A DNA stretch of 64,000 bases from Eleftheria terrae (GTDB taxonomy: Bacteria; Pseudomonadota; Gammaproteobacteria; Burkholderiales; Burkholderiaceae_C): NCBI RefSeq assembly GCF_030419005.1, contig NZ_CP106951.1, positions 4,402,001 through 4,466,000 on the forward strand, read 5' to 3'. The position numbers were made by a program, and so were the translations under genes. Under the pieces are notes generated by a model, which saw only the letters and a list, made by a program, of their open reading frames with translations, was not told where the DNA came from and did no database searches. Below are positions 31,738 through 40,526 of the stretch, one piece after another (positions within the stretch are counted from its first letter, which is position 1; every line of letters begins with the position of its first letter).

Positions 31738-34401
31738 GTGAACGAGTATTTGACACGCTGGCCGACGACCTGGGTGCTGTCGGCACTGCTGGGCCTGGGG
31801 GGCTGCGCCACCGCGCTGGCGCCCACCGCCGCGGTGACGCCGGCGGTGCATCCCGTCGCGCCGACCGAGCTGGCTGCCGGCGCCACGCGGCCGGTGGCGC
31901 CCTCGCCGATGCGCAACGACAACTCGGGGCTGCGCGCCTTCTCCGAGGTGGTGCGCGGCGCCACCCTCAGCGACGGCTACTTCCCGCTCTGGCGCAAGGA
32001 CGACAAGGTCTGGATCGAGATCCCCGAGGCCCGGCTGGGCCAGCCCTTCCTGCTGTCGGCCAACGTGCACAGCTCGGTCGGCGAGCGTGGCCTGTATGCC
32101 AGCCAGATGGGCAGCAGCTGGGTCGCCAGCTTCCGCCGCATCGGCAACCAGATGCAGCTGCTGGCGCGCAACACCGGATTCCGGGCCGACGGCAACGGGC
32201 CGCTGCAGCAGGCCCTGGCGCAGGCCTTCTCCGACAGCCTGCTGGGCGCCACGCCAGTCGTGAGCGCCACGCATGCGGAGCGCCATTCGGTGCTGATCGA
32301 CGCCAGCTTCCTGCTGGGTGACATCGCCGGTTATTCGAGCCAGATCGAAGCCGCCTTTCGTGCACCCTTCAGCTTCGACCGCAGCAATTCCTTCTTCGAG
32401 ATGAGCTCGGCCACCAGCGAGCTGACCTCGCTGAACGTGCGCATGCATTTCGCCACCTCCCGCATGCCGGCCGGCAGCGCGGCGCCCGTCACCACGCCGG
32501 ATGCGCGCAGCTTCTTCGTCGGCTTCGTCTACAACTTCGCCCGCCTGCCCGAGGTGGCGATGACGCCGCGCCGTGCCGATCCGCGGCTGGGCCATTTCAC
32601 CGACGCCCACACCGACGTTTCCTCCGACCTGAAGTCCAACCCGCGGGTGCACTACATCAACCGCTGGCGCCTCGAGAAGAAGGACCCGGCGGCAGCACTC
32701 TCCGAGCCGAAGGCGCCCATCGTCTACTGGCTGGACCGCAACATCCCGGCGCGCTACCGGGCGGCGGTCGAGGCCGGCGTGCTGGAGTGGAACAAGGCCT
32801 TCGAGCGCATCGGCTTCAAGGACGCCATCGTGGTGCGCCAGCAGCCCGACGATGCCGAGTGGGACACGCTCGACGCGCGCCACGCCTCCATCCGTTGGTA
32901 TGTCGGTGCCGACGCCGGCTATGCCCGCGGTCCTCACCATTCCGACCCGCGTACCGGCGAGATCCTGGACGCCGACATCGCGATGGCCGATGTGTTCAGC
33001 CGCAGTGCACGGCGCTTCTTCGTCGAGGAGAAGGGCCGTCCGGCCGAGCAGCGACCGCACGCCGCCAGCAGCCACGAGCGCCACGAGGACTGCAGCTACG
33101 CGCTGGAGAACGCCGCCGAGATGGACTTCGTGCTCGACACGCTCGAGGCACGGGGTGAACTCACCGCCGACAGCCCCGAGGCCGAGGCCTTCGTGCAGTC
33201 GGTCGTCAAGGACACGGTGATGCACGAGGTGGGTCACACGCTGGGCCTCAAGCACAACTTCAAGGGCTCGACCACCGTCAAGCGTTCGCAGCTGGGTGAC
33301 AGCGCCTACACCCGCGAGCACGGCGTGTCCGGCTCGGTGATGGACTACAACGCCTTCAACCTGGCCCTCAAGGGCGAGCGCCAGGGCGCCTACAACAATG
33401 ACACGCTGGGGCCCTACGACTACTGGGCCATCGAGTACGCCTACAAGCCGATCGCCGCCGAGCAGGAGGCGGCGGAGCTGGCTCGCATCGCGGCCCGCAG
33501 CACCGAGCCGGCGCTGGCCTATGCCGACGACTACGACGCCGGTGGCTTCGCCGGCTTCGAGGGCATCGACCCGCTGGCCAACCGCTTCGACCTGGGCGAC
33601 GATCCGCTGGCCTATGCCGAGAAGCGCCTGAAGCTGTCGCAGGAACTGTGGCAGCGCACCCAGACCGTGGTACCGCAGGGCGAAGGCGATCCGCTGCTGC
33701 AGCGTCGCCTGCTGCTGACCGGCTTCCGCCAGCTCAACCGCACCACCGAGCTGGCCAGCAAGTACATCGGCGGCATGGTGCAGGTGCGCGACCTGCCTGG
33801 CACCACCAAGCGCCGCACTTACACCCCGGTGGAGCCGGCCAAGCAGCGCCAGGCCCTGCAACTGCTGGCCCGCGGCATCTTCAGCGCCGACAGCTTCCAG
33901 TTCCGGCCCGAGTTCCTGAGCAGCCTGCCGCCTGACTACCTGGACCGCGAGAGCATGGGGCCGGTGAGCGTGCCCAATGCGGTCCTGAGCGTGCAGGGTG
34001 CCGCGCTTGACCGGCTGCTGAGCCCCGGTGTCGCCACCCGGCTGCTGGACCTGCCGCAGTACCTCGGTGGCGCAGCCCGCCAGGCGATCTCGCTGCAGGA
34101 GGTCTACCGCACACTGCAGGACGCGGTGTGGAGCGAGACCCGCAATGGCAGCGACATCGACCGCGTGCGCCGCAACCTGCAGCGCGAGCACCTGAGGCGG
34201 GTGGTGAACCTGCTGACGCAGGGCTCGGCCAGCCTGCCGGCCGACGCGTTGAGCCTGATGCGCTTCAACGCCACCCAGCTGCAGGCGCAACTGCGCGCCG
34301 CTGCGGGCAACCATAAGCTGTCGATCGAGGCACAGGCCCATCTGCAGGACAGCCTGGCCATGCTGAGCGAGGCCCTGCGCGCCACGATGACGCGCGGCTG
34401 A
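31738..34401 (+). CDS. Zinc-dependent metalloprotease lipoprotein (DUF5117/DUF4953 type)
   Basis: An 887-residue exported protein. The signal peptide ends in a lipobox (LLGLGGC), so it should be a lipoprotein. The metzincin-like motif HEVGHTLGLKH (residues 496-506: His496, His500, His506) with Glu497 as catalytic base is followed by SGSVMDYNAF, the Met-turn. Flanking regions match DUF5117/DUF4953 domains of large zinc proteases. Start GTG 31738 has AGAGGGA at proper spacing and gives a normal signal peptide; ATG 31696 would add 14 residues. Substrate unknown. It converges on mpl. Confidence 0.88.
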   Translation: MNEYLTRWPTTWVLSALLGLGGCATALAPTAAVTPAVHPVAPTELAAGATRPVAPSPMRNDNSGLRAFSEVVRGATLSDGYFPLWRKDDKVWIEIPEARLGQPFLLSANVHSSVGERGLYASQMGSSWVASFRRIGNQMQLLARNTGFRADGNGPLQQALAQAFSDSLLGATPVVSATHAERHSVLIDASFLLGDIAGYSSQIEAAFRAPFSFDRSNSFFEMSSATSELTSLNVRMHFATSRMPAGSAAPVTTPDARSFFVGFVYNFARLPEVAMTPRRADPRLGHFTDAHTDVSSDLKSNPRVHYINRWRLEKKDPAAALSEPKAPIVYWLDRNIPARYRAAVEAGVLEWNKAFERIGFKDAIVVRQQPDDAEWDTLDARHASIRWYVGADAGYARGPHHSDPRTGEILDADIAMADVFSRSARRFFVEEKGRPAEQRPHAASSHERHEDCSYALENAAEMDFVLDTLEARGELTADSPEAEAFVQSVVKDTVMHEVGHTLGLKHNFKGSTTVKRSQLGDSAYTREHGVSGSVMDYNAFNLALKGERQGAYNNDTLGPYDYWAIEYAYKPIAAEQEAAELARIAARSTEPALAYADDYDAGGFAGFEGIDPLANRFDLGDDPLAYAEKRLKLSQELWQRTQTVVPQGEGDPLLQRRLLLTGFRQLNRTTELASKYIGGMVQVRDLPGTTKRRTYTPVEPAKQRQALQLLARGIFSADSFQFRPEFLSSLPPDYLDRESMGPVSVPNAVLSVQGAALDRLLSPGVATRLLDLPQYLGGAARQAISLQEVYRTLQDAVWSETRNGSDIDRVRRNLQREHLRRVVNLLTQGSASLPADALSLMRFNATQLQAQLRAAAGNHKLSIEAQAHLQDSLAMLSEALRATMTRG

Positions 34402-34530
34402 AGCCCCAACGCGGGTGGCACGGGGCGGCGCCGGCAACGGCGGCCGCCCGGTTGCTTTGGCAACGCAGGCGGCGCTGCCGCCATCGACGCCCGCGCTGCC
34501 GTGCCGGCGGGCCAGCAGCGCCCGCGCGTG

Positions 34531-35883
34531 TCAGGTGGCCGGCGTGGTGGCAAGCGCCTGGAGCAGCCGGTCGTGCACCCCGCCGAAGCTGCCGTTGCTC
34601 ATGCACAGCAAGTGGTCGCCCGGCCGGGCGGCTGCGACCACCCGGCGCACCAGTGCGTCGATGTTGTCGTCCACGCTCGCGCGTGCGCCCATCGGCGCAA
34701 GTGCCTCGGCGGCATCCCAGCCCAGGCCGCCACTGTGGCAGAAGGCCAGGTCGGCCTGCTCCAGCGACCACGGCAGCTGCGCCTTCATCGTGCCCAGCTT
34801 CATCGTGTTGGAGCGCGGCTCGAAGATGGCGAGGATGCGCTCGGCCCCGACCTTGCGGCGCAGCCCGTCGATGGTGGTGCGGATGGCCGTCGGGTGGTGG
34901 GCGAAGTCGTCGTAGACCCGCACGCCGCCGGCCTCGCCGCGCAGCTCCAGCCGCCGCTTCACATTGCCGAAGCTGGACAGCGCTTCGGCCGCCGCCTGCG
35001 GTGCCACGCCGAGGTGCTCGGCCGCCGCGATGGCGGCCAGGGCGTTGAGCTGGTTGTGCTCGCCCAGCAGCCCCCACTCGACTCGCGCGACACGGCGGCC
35101 GGCTTGCAGCACCTCGAAGCGGTCCGGCTCACCGTCGGCGCTCCAGCCCGAGGCGACGCCGAAGCTCGCCTGCTCGCTCCAGCAGCCGCGCGCGAGCACG
35201 CGCTGCAGGCTCTCCTCGCGGCCGTTGACGACCACCCGGCCGGGGCCCGGCACCGTGCGCACCAGGTGGTGGAACTGTTTCTCGATGGCCGCCAGGTCCT
35301 CGAAGATGTCGGCGTGGTCGAATTCCAGGTTGTTGAGCACCGCGGTGCGCGGCCGGTAGTGCACGAACTTGCTGCGCTTGTCGAAGAAGGCGGTGTCGTA
35401 CTCGTCGGCCTCGATGACAAAGGCCGGCCCGCGGCCCAGGCGCGCCGAGACGCCGAAGTTCTGCGGCACGCCGCCCACCAGGAACCCCGGCTCCCGGCCG
35501 GCATGCTCCAGGATCCAGGCGAGCATCGAGGTGGTGGTGGTCTTGCCGTGCGTGCCGGCCACGGCCAGCACGTGGCGGCCTTGCAGCACGTGTTCGGCCA
35601 GCCATTGCGGGCCGCTGGTGTAGCGCTCGCCGCGGTCGAGCAGTGCCTCCATCAGCGGGTTGCCACGCGACACCACGTTGCCGACCACCCAGACGTCGGG
35701 CTTCAGGCTGAGCTGTGCGGGGTCCCAGCCTTCGATCAGGTCGATGCCCAGCGCGCGCAACTGGTCGCTCATCGGCGGGTAGACGCCCGCATCGCAGCCG
35801 GTGACGTGGTGGCCCGCCTCGCGGGCGAGCGCGGCAAGGCCCCCCATGAAGGTGCCGCAGATGCCGAGGATGTGAATGTGCAT
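34531..35883 (-). CDS. mpl: UDP-MurNAc:L-Ala-gamma-D-Glu-meso-DAP ligase
   Basis: Recycles cell-wall tripeptide by attaching it to UDP-MurNAc, bypassing MurC, MurD and MurE. 450 residues, begins MHIHILGICGTFMGGLAALAR. Mur ligase ATP site AVAGTHGKTTTTSMLAW near residue 107, then FVIEADEYDTAFFDKRSKF and HHPTAIRTTI as in Mpl. The start codon lies 6 bases after a minus-strand TAGAAT, with no ribosome site, so probably leaderless. With ampD in the window, two steps of wall recycling are encoded here. Confidence 0.95.
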   Translation of the reverse strand: MHIHILGICGTFMGGLAALAREAGHHVTGCDAGVYPPMSDQLRALGIDLIEGWDPAQLSLKPDVWVVGNVVSRGNPLMEALLDRGERYTSGPQWLAEHVLQGRHVLAVAGTHGKTTTTSMLAWILEHAGREPGFLVGGVPQNFGVSARLGRGPAFVIEADEYDTAFFDKRSKFVHYRPRTAVLNNLEFDHADIFEDLAAIEKQFHHLVRTVPGPGRVVVNGREESLQRVLARGCWSEQASFGVASGWSADGEPDRFEVLQAGRRVARVEWGLLGEHNQLNALAAIAAAEHLGVAPQAAAEALSSFGNVKRRLELRGEAGGVRVYDDFAHHPTAIRTTIDGLRRKVGAERILAIFEPRSNTMKLGTMKAQLPWSLEQADLAFCHSGGLGWDAAEALAPMGARASVDDNIDALVRRVVAAARPGDHLLCMSNGSFGGVHDRLLQALATTPAT

Positions 35884-36131
35884 CGGGCCATTCTAGAAGC
35901 GGAGAAGCGCGGGCCCCGCCGCCCTGCATCCGGGCGTGGCGCGGCGGTGAGGGGGCGTGCGAGGGCCGCTGGCCATGCGCCCACGGTCGCCCGCAGTGAG
36001 CCGCCTCCTTGCGCGGTTGCGCCGCCCGGCGGCCTCGGCAGCGCTGGCGCCCGCCAGCGGGAGTCTCAAGCGCCGTGGGCCTCCCTGGCCGCCACACGCC
36101 ACGCGCTGCGAGCTGCGAGCCACACACCAAG
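35884..36131. other. Intergenic DNA between mpl and the repeat arrays
   Basis: GC-rich sequence holding the mpl -10-like element (TAGAAT on the minus strand, 35890-35895). Otherwise I see only short repeats such as GCTGCGAGCTGCGAGC near 36109. No gene supported. Confidence 0.5.
35890..35895 (-). promoter_or_regulatory. -10-like element of mpl, probable leaderless start
   Basis: Minus-strand TAGAAT followed by 6 bases and then the ATG of mpl. No Shine-Dalgarno and no clear -35. Confidence 0.5.
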
Positions 36132-36227
36132 GCCAGTGCCAGTGCCAGTGCCAGTGCCAGTGCCAGTGCCAGTGCCAGTGCCAGTGCCAGTGCCAGTGCC
36201 AGTGCCAGTGCCAGTGCCAGTGCCAGT
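36132..36227. repeat. Hexanucleotide tandem array, 16 x GCCAGT
   Basis: Sixteen perfect copies of GCCAGT with no interruptions, then a partial copy. All six frames through it are open, which creates long false reading frames. It lies between divergent mpl and the GH1 gene. Confidence 0.97.
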
Positions 36228-36230
36228 GCC

Positions 36231-36338
36231 CAGCTCCAGCTCCAGCTCCAGCTCCAGCTCCAGCTCCAGCTCCAGCTCCAGCTCCAGCTCCAGCTCCAGC
36301 TCCAGCTCCAGCTCCAGCTCCAGCTCCAGCTCCAGCTC
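36231..36338. repeat. Hexanucleotide tandem array, 18 x CAGCTC
   Basis: Eighteen perfect copies of CAGCTC starting 3 bases after the GCCAGT array. Ends about 78 bases before the GH1 promoter. Each unit contains the self-complementary AGCT. Confidence 0.97.
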
Positions 36339-36415
36339 CGCCGTGGGCTGCGCGCTGCCGCCTCCGGCCCTGACTGACCTCTCCAAGGTACGGGTTTTCC
36401 CTCGGTGGGGCAATC

Positions 36416-36443
36416 TTGAAAGCGCTTTCATGACTGGTATGCT
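36416..36443 (+). promoter_or_regulatory. Promoter of the GH1 glycosidase gene
   Basis: TTGAAA (36416-36421), 16-base spacer, TATGCT (36438-36443). Predicted start near 36450, about 20 bases before the ATG. The operator at 36417-36430 overlies the -35. Confidence 0.65.
36417..36430. promoter_or_regulatory. LacI-family (cre-like) operator
   Basis: TGAAAGCGCTTTCA is a perfect 14-bp palindrome with a central CG and fits the cre consensus TGWAANCGNTNWCA at every position. Overlap with the -35 implies repression. No LacI-type gene lies in the window. Confidence 0.72.
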
Positions 36444-36470
36444 GGCCCTTTCATTCGCCATGCAAACAAA

Positions 36471-37895
36471 ATGTCCGCATCCACACTGCTTCACTTTCCG
36501 GCCGGCTTCCAATGGGGCGCGGCGACATCCGCCTATCAAATTGAAGGCGCGCATGACGAGGACGGTCGCAGCCCGTCGATCTGGGACACGTTCGCGCGGC
36601 AACCCGGACGGGTGCTCGAAGGGCACACCGGGGACGTCGCGTGCGACTCCTACCACCGCATCGAGGAGGACGTCGCCCTGCTGAAGCAGATGGGCGCCAA
36701 GGTCTATCGCTTCTCGGTGGCCTGGCCGCGGGTGGTGCCCAGCGGGCGGGGGGCCGTGAATGCCAAGGGCCTCGACTACTACAGCCGCCTCGTCGACGCG
36801 CTGCTGGCCGCCGACATCCAGCCCATGGTGACCCTCTACCACTGGGACCTGCCGCAGTGCCTGCAGGACGAGGGCGGCTGGGAAGTGCGCGAGACGGCCC
36901 ACGCCTTCGTGGCCTATGCCGAGGCGGTGTTCAAAGCGCTGGGCGATCGGGTGCGCCAATGGATCACGCTCAATGAACCATGGTGCTCGGCCAACCTGTC
37001 CAACCAGATCGGCGAGCACGCGCCTGGGCAGCGCAACCACCAGGCGACCCTCGCGGTGGCCCACCACCTGCTGCTGGCGCACGGCCTGACGGTGCGGCGC
37101 TTCCGCGAACTGAAGCTGCCCGGCGAGATCGGCATGGCACCGAATGTGGACTGGCGCGAGCCCTATTCGCAAAGCCAGGCCGACATCGACGCGTGCCGAC
37201 GCGGCCTGGAGTGGTTCAACAACTGGTACCTCGACCCGATCTACTTCGGACACTATCCCGAGGAGATGCTGGAGCGCTATGCCGAACTGGGCGCCCGCCC
37301 CCCGGTGCAGGACGGCGACATGGCGATCATCGCCAGCCCGACCGACTTCCTCGGCATCAACTACTACACCGGCAGCTACACGCTGGCGCCTGACGTCCCG
37401 CCGCAATTGAAGCGCAGCGGCGATGCCAAGGCCGAGCTGGCGGCCCTGCTCGGCGCGTCGACAGTGGACGTGCCCGGCTTCGAGCTGACCGACATCGGCT
37501 GGGCCATCTACCCGGAAGGTTTCTATCGCGTGCTGCTGTGGCTGCGCGACCGCTACGGCAACCCGCCGGTCTACATCACCGAGAACGGCGCCTGCTACAA
37601 CAACGGCCCGGATGGCGACGGCCGGGTGCGCGACAACAAGCGCATCGCCTACTGCCAGCGCCACCTGATCGCCATGCACCGGGCCATCCGCTCGGGCTGC
37701 AATGTGCGGGGCTACACCTTGTGGTCGCTGCTCGACAACTTCGAATGGGCCTGGGGCTACACGATGCGCTTCGGCCTCGTGCATGTGGACTTCGCCACGC
37801 TGGAGCGCCGGCCGAAGGACAGCTTCCACTGGTTCGCCAGCGTGATCCGGCGCAATGCGGTGGAGCCGGGAGAAGCGGGCCGGCTGGCGTTCTGA
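36471..37895 (+). CDS. GH1 beta-glucosidase
   Basis: Family 1 glycoside hydrolase, 474 residues, no signal peptide, so it acts on sugars taken into the cell. Acid/base Glu169 in TLNEPWCSA and nucleophile Glu371 in YITENGACY are present, as is the N-terminal FPAGFQWGAATSAYQIEGA. The exact sugar (glucoside, galactoside, fucoside) cannot be read from these motifs. It stands alone with no transporter beside it. The promoter carries a LacI-type operator, implying control by sugar availability. Confidence 0.93.
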   Translation: MSASTLLHFPAGFQWGAATSAYQIEGAHDEDGRSPSIWDTFARQPGRVLEGHTGDVACDSYHRIEEDVALLKQMGAKVYRFSVAWPRVVPSGRGAVNAKGLDYYSRLVDALLAADIQPMVTLYHWDLPQCLQDEGGWEVRETAHAFVAYAEAVFKALGDRVRQWITLNEPWCSANLSNQIGEHAPGQRNHQATLAVAHHLLLAHGLTVRRFRELKLPGEIGMAPNVDWREPYSQSQADIDACRRGLEWFNNWYLDPIYFGHYPEEMLERYAELGARPPVQDGDMAIIASPTDFLGINYYTGSYTLAPDVPPQLKRSGDAKAELAALLGASTVDVPGFELTDIGWAIYPEGFYRVLLWLRDRYGNPPVYITENGACYNNGPDGDGRVRDNKRIAYCQRHLIAMHRAIRSGCNVRGYTLWSLLDNFEWAWGYTMRFGLVHVDFATLERRPKDSFHWFASVIRRNAVEPGEAGRLAF

Positions 37896-37919
37896 GCGCC
37901 GGGCGCGGCCGGCCGCCCG

Positions 37920-37944
37920 AAAAAAACGGGCCCCGCGGGCCCGT
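37920..37944 (-). terminator. Terminator of hemL (minus strand)
   Basis: On the minus strand, ACGGGCCC-GCG-GGGCCCGT (8-bp stem, 37926-37933 with 37937-37944) followed by seven T's. Ends thiD-hemL transcription and faces the GH1 gene. Confidence 0.8.
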
Positions 37945-37975
37945 CAATGGATGGAGAAACTGGAGCGTCCGCCGC

Positions 37976-39265
37976 TCAGCTGCGCAGTGCGGCTGCGGCC
38001 GCGGCCACCGTGGCGTCGATGTCGGCCGCGCTGTGCGCCGCGCTGACAAAGCCGGCTTCATAGAGCGCCGGTGCCAGGTAGATGCCTTGTTCCAGCATGG
38101 CATGGAAGAAGCGGTTGAAGCGCTCCTTGTCGGTGGCCATGACTTGACTGTAGTGCTGCGGCAGCTCGGGCCCGAAGAAGAAACCGAACATGCCGCCCTC
38201 GCTGTCGCCGCAGAAGGCCACGCCGGCCTGCCGCGCGGCCTGCTCCAGGCCGGCCACCAGGCGCCGGGTGCTGTCGGCGAGTGCGTCGAAGAAGCCGGGC
38301 TTCTGGATCTCGCGCAGCGTGGCCAGGCCGCAGGCGGTGGCCACCGGGTTGCCGGACAGCGTGCCTGCCTGGTAGACCGGCCCCACCGGCGCCAGCTGCT
38401 GCATGATCTCCGCCGGCCCACCGAAGGCGGCCAGCGGCATGCCGCCACCGATCACCTTGCCGAACACGCTGAGGTCCGGGCGGAAGCCGGGCAGCTGGCG
38501 GGCATACAGGCCCTGCGCGCTGTGCAGGCCGACCCGGAAGCCGGTCATCACTTCGTCGAACACCAGCAGCGCGCCATGCTCGGTGCACAGCTCCCGCAGG
38601 CGCTGCATGAAGGGCAGGGCGGCGCGCACGAAGTTCATGTTGCCGGCGATCGGCTCGATCATCACGCAGGCGATGTCCTGGCCGTGCAGCGCAAAGCTCT
38701 CCTCGAGCTGGGCGATGTTGTTGTACTCCAGCACCAGCGTGTGCTGCACCACCTCCGGCGGCACGCCGGCGCTGGTGGGGTTGCCGAAGGTGGCCAGCCC
38801 CGAGCCGGCCTTGACCAGCAGGGCGTCCGCGTGGCCGTGGTAGCAGCCTTCGAACTTGATCAGCTTGGCCCGGCCGGTGGCGCCACGCGCCAGGCGGATG
38901 GCGCTCATCGCGGCCTCGGTGCCGGAGCTGACCAGGCGCACCTGCTGCATCGAGGGCACCAGCTTGAGGATTTCCTCGGCCAGTTCGATCTCGCGCTCGG
39001 TGGGCGCGCCGAAGGAGAAGCCCTCGGTGACGGCCTTCTGCACGGCCTCGAGCACCGCCGGGTGGCCGTGGCCAAGGATCATCGGTCCCCAGGAGCCGAT
39101 GTAGTCGATGTAGCGCCTGCCTTCGGCGTCAAACAGGTAGGCCCCCTGGGCCCGGCTGATGAAACGCGGCGTGCCGCCGACTGAGCGGAAGGCGCGCACC
39201 GGCGAGTTGACGCCGCCCGGGATGACGCGCTGGGCGCGTTCGAACAAGGCGGTATTAGTGGACAT
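37976..39265 (-). CDS. hemL: Glutamate-1-semialdehyde 2,1-aminomutase
   Basis: PLP enzyme that makes 5-aminolevulinate for haem and corrin synthesis. 429 residues from [35 protein letters not shown] binds the cofactor phosphate, EVMTGFR holds the Asp region and [16 protein letters not shown] contains the PLP-binding Lys. Start fixed by the conserved MS-N-LFERA opening; it overlaps the end of thiD by 11 bases. Confidence 0.96.
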   Translation of the reverse strand: MSTNTALFERAQRVIPGGVNSPVRAFRSVGGTPRFISRAQGAYLFDAEGRRYIDYIGSWGPMILGHGHPAVLEAVQKAVTEGFSFGAPTEREIELAEEILKLVPSMQQVRLVSSGTEAAMSAIRLARGATGRAKLIKFEGCYHGHADALLVKAGSGLATFGNPTSAGVPPEVVQHTLVLEYNNIAQLEESFALHGQDIACVMIEPIAGNMNFVRAALPFMQRLRELCTEHGALLVFDEVMTGFRVGLHSAQGLYARQLPGFRPDLSVFGKVIGGGMPLAAFGGPAEIMQQLAPVGPVYQAGTLSGNPVATACGLATLREIQKPGFFDALADSTRRLVAGLEQAARQAGVAFCGDSEGGMFGFFFGPELPQHYSQVMATDKERFNRFFHAMLEQGIYLAPALYEAGFVSAAHSAADIDATVAAAAAALRS

Positions 39266-40175
39266 GGCGGGGATCGTTGGGCGCCTCGAATTCGCTGCCG
39301 GCGGCCAGCTCCTCGTCTTCGGCCGGCGGCTGGGCCCAGAAGAAGCGGTCCGGCACCACCGAGCCCATGCCGGGGCGGAAGCCGGCATCCAGCGTCTGGT
39401 CGAGGAAGGCGAGTGCTTCCGAGCAGGCCATGTGCAGCTCCGCACCGTTGGCCAGCATGGCGGCCAGCGCGGCGGCCAGCGTGTCGCCCGCGCCGACGAA
39501 GGAGGTGTCGAAGCGCTCGAATTTCTCGCCGGTGATCGGGCCCTCGGCCGAGGCCAGCACGTTGTCGACGTACTGGTCCGGCAGCTGCACGCCGGTCACC
39601 AGCACGAAGCGCGCGCCATGCTCGCTGGCGGCGCCGGCCAGCTCGCGCGGCGAGGCGGGGCGGTCGGCCTCCCACTCGGGCAGCAGGAAATCGGTCAGGG
39701 TCTTGTGGTTGCCGACCAGCACCTCGGTCTGCGGCAGCACCAGCTCGCGGAAGGCCTCGTGATAGGCCTCATGGTCGGCTTCCTCCATCCACGACAGATT
39801 GGGAAGGTAGGCCACCAGCGGCACGTCGGGGTAGTCGCTGAGCACTTCGGCGGTAGCGCTCACTCCCTCGGCGCTGCCGAGGAAGCCGACCTTCCAGGCC
39901 GAGATGGCGGCGTCTTCCAGGATGCTGCGGGCCTGCTCGACGATGGCGTCCTCGTCGATGGCATGGTGGTCGAACACCTCGGCGGTGTCGCGCAGCAGCA
40001 CGGCCGTGACGACCGGCAGCGCATGCGCCCCCATCGCCGAAATGGTGGCGACGTCACCGCCCAGGCCACCGGCGCCGCTCGGGTCGTTTGCATTGAAGGT
40101 CATCACGCAGGCCGGCCCGGTCATGTCCTGGGCGTCGTCTTGCGTCAATTCGGGAGAGGTGGGATCGGTGGTCAT
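39255..40175 (-). CDS. thiD: Phosphomethylpyrimidine / hydroxymethylpyrimidine kinase
   Basis: Phosphorylates the pyrimidine half of thiamine. 306 residues of the ThiD branch of the ribokinase superfamily. The N-terminal motif is [22 protein letters not shown], slightly different from the E. coli form (SDSGGGAG) but typical of Burkholderiales. The anion hole and catalytic Asp are in [13 protein letters not shown]. Overlaps hemL. The rest of the thiamine genes are not in the window, so a strict role in thiamine salvage or synthesis is inferred from the family. Confidence 0.88.
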   Translation of the reverse strand: MTTDPTSPELTQDDAQDMTGPACVMTFNANDPSGAGGLGGDVATISAMGAHALPVVTAVLLRDTAEVFDHHAIDEDAIVEQARSILEDAAISAWKVGFLGSAEGVSATAEVLSDYPDVPLVAYLPNLSWMEEADHEAYHEAFRELVLPQTEVLVGNHKTLTDFLLPEWEADRPASPRELAGAASEHGARFVLVTGVQLPDQYVDNVLASAEGPITGEKFERFDTSFVGAGDTLAAALAAMLANGAELHMACSEALAFLDQTLDAGFRPGMGSVVPDRFFWAQPPAEDEELAAGSEFEAPNDPRHVH

Positions 40176-40271
40176 GAGCAGCCGGTTCGGCGGGCGGGTC
40201 GGTTACAAAGTCTACGTGAACAATCACGTGTAAGTTCGCACAGACCCACGTAGTTTGGTGTCTTCGTAAGG

Positions 40272-40295
40272 CTACAATGACTCGCATCATTGTAG
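40272..40295. promoter_or_regulatory. Dyad over the rubredoxin -10 region
   Basis: CTACAATGA (40272-40280) and TCATTGTAG (40287-40295) form a perfect 9-bp inverted repeat with a 6-base spacer. It contains a -10-like TACAAT (40273-40278). Position fits an operator; no -35 of quality seen. A second small dyad ACGTGA-ACAA-TCACGT lies at 40214-40229. Confidence 0.45.
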
Positions 40296-40310
40296 TGAAA
40301 CTGATACAAA

Positions 40311-40484
40311 GTGAGCGAGTCTCGAACTTGGATGTGCCTGATTTGCGGATGGATCTATGACGAGGCCGCTGGCGACCCGGAGCATGGTATCGCGCCCGGA
40401 ACGCCTTGGGCTGCCGTCCCCATGAATTGGACCTGCCCTGAATGCGGCGCCCGCAAGGAGGACTTCGAGATGGTGCAGATCTGA
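40311..40484 (+). CDS. Rubredoxin
   Basis: A 57-residue one-iron electron carrier, starting at GTG 40311. Both Cys pairs are intact: MCLICGWIYDEAAG and WTCPECGARKEDFEMV, with GIAPGTPWAAVPMNW between. These are the near-invariant rubredoxin blocks. No good ribosome site precedes the GTG and no in-frame ATG of suitable length exists. It is 42 bases upstream of pilG on the same strand and divergent from thiD, the common order in this group. Electron partner unknown. Confidence 0.93.
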   Translation: MSESRTWMCLICGWIYDEAAGDPEHGIAPGTPWAAVPMNWTCPECGARKEDFEMVQI

Positions 40485-40526
40485 TTGCCACAATCACGCT
40501 ACGGAAGTCGTTGAGGAGAGGGCTCT

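Noticed and set aside
36132..36338. Hexanucleotide arrays as a replication or partition site
   Set aside because: No DnaA boxes, AT-rich region, dnaA/dnaN or par genes nearby; a tandem repeat alone does not support an origin.
36066..37829. Minus-strand frame with EL and GT dipeptide repeats, and plus-strand frames with PV, SA or QC repeats, across the hexanucleotide arrays
   Set aside because: Both hexamers lack stop codons in all six frames, so any frame stays open. The frames run antisense to the GH1 gene or into the mpl coding region without motifs or ribosome sites.
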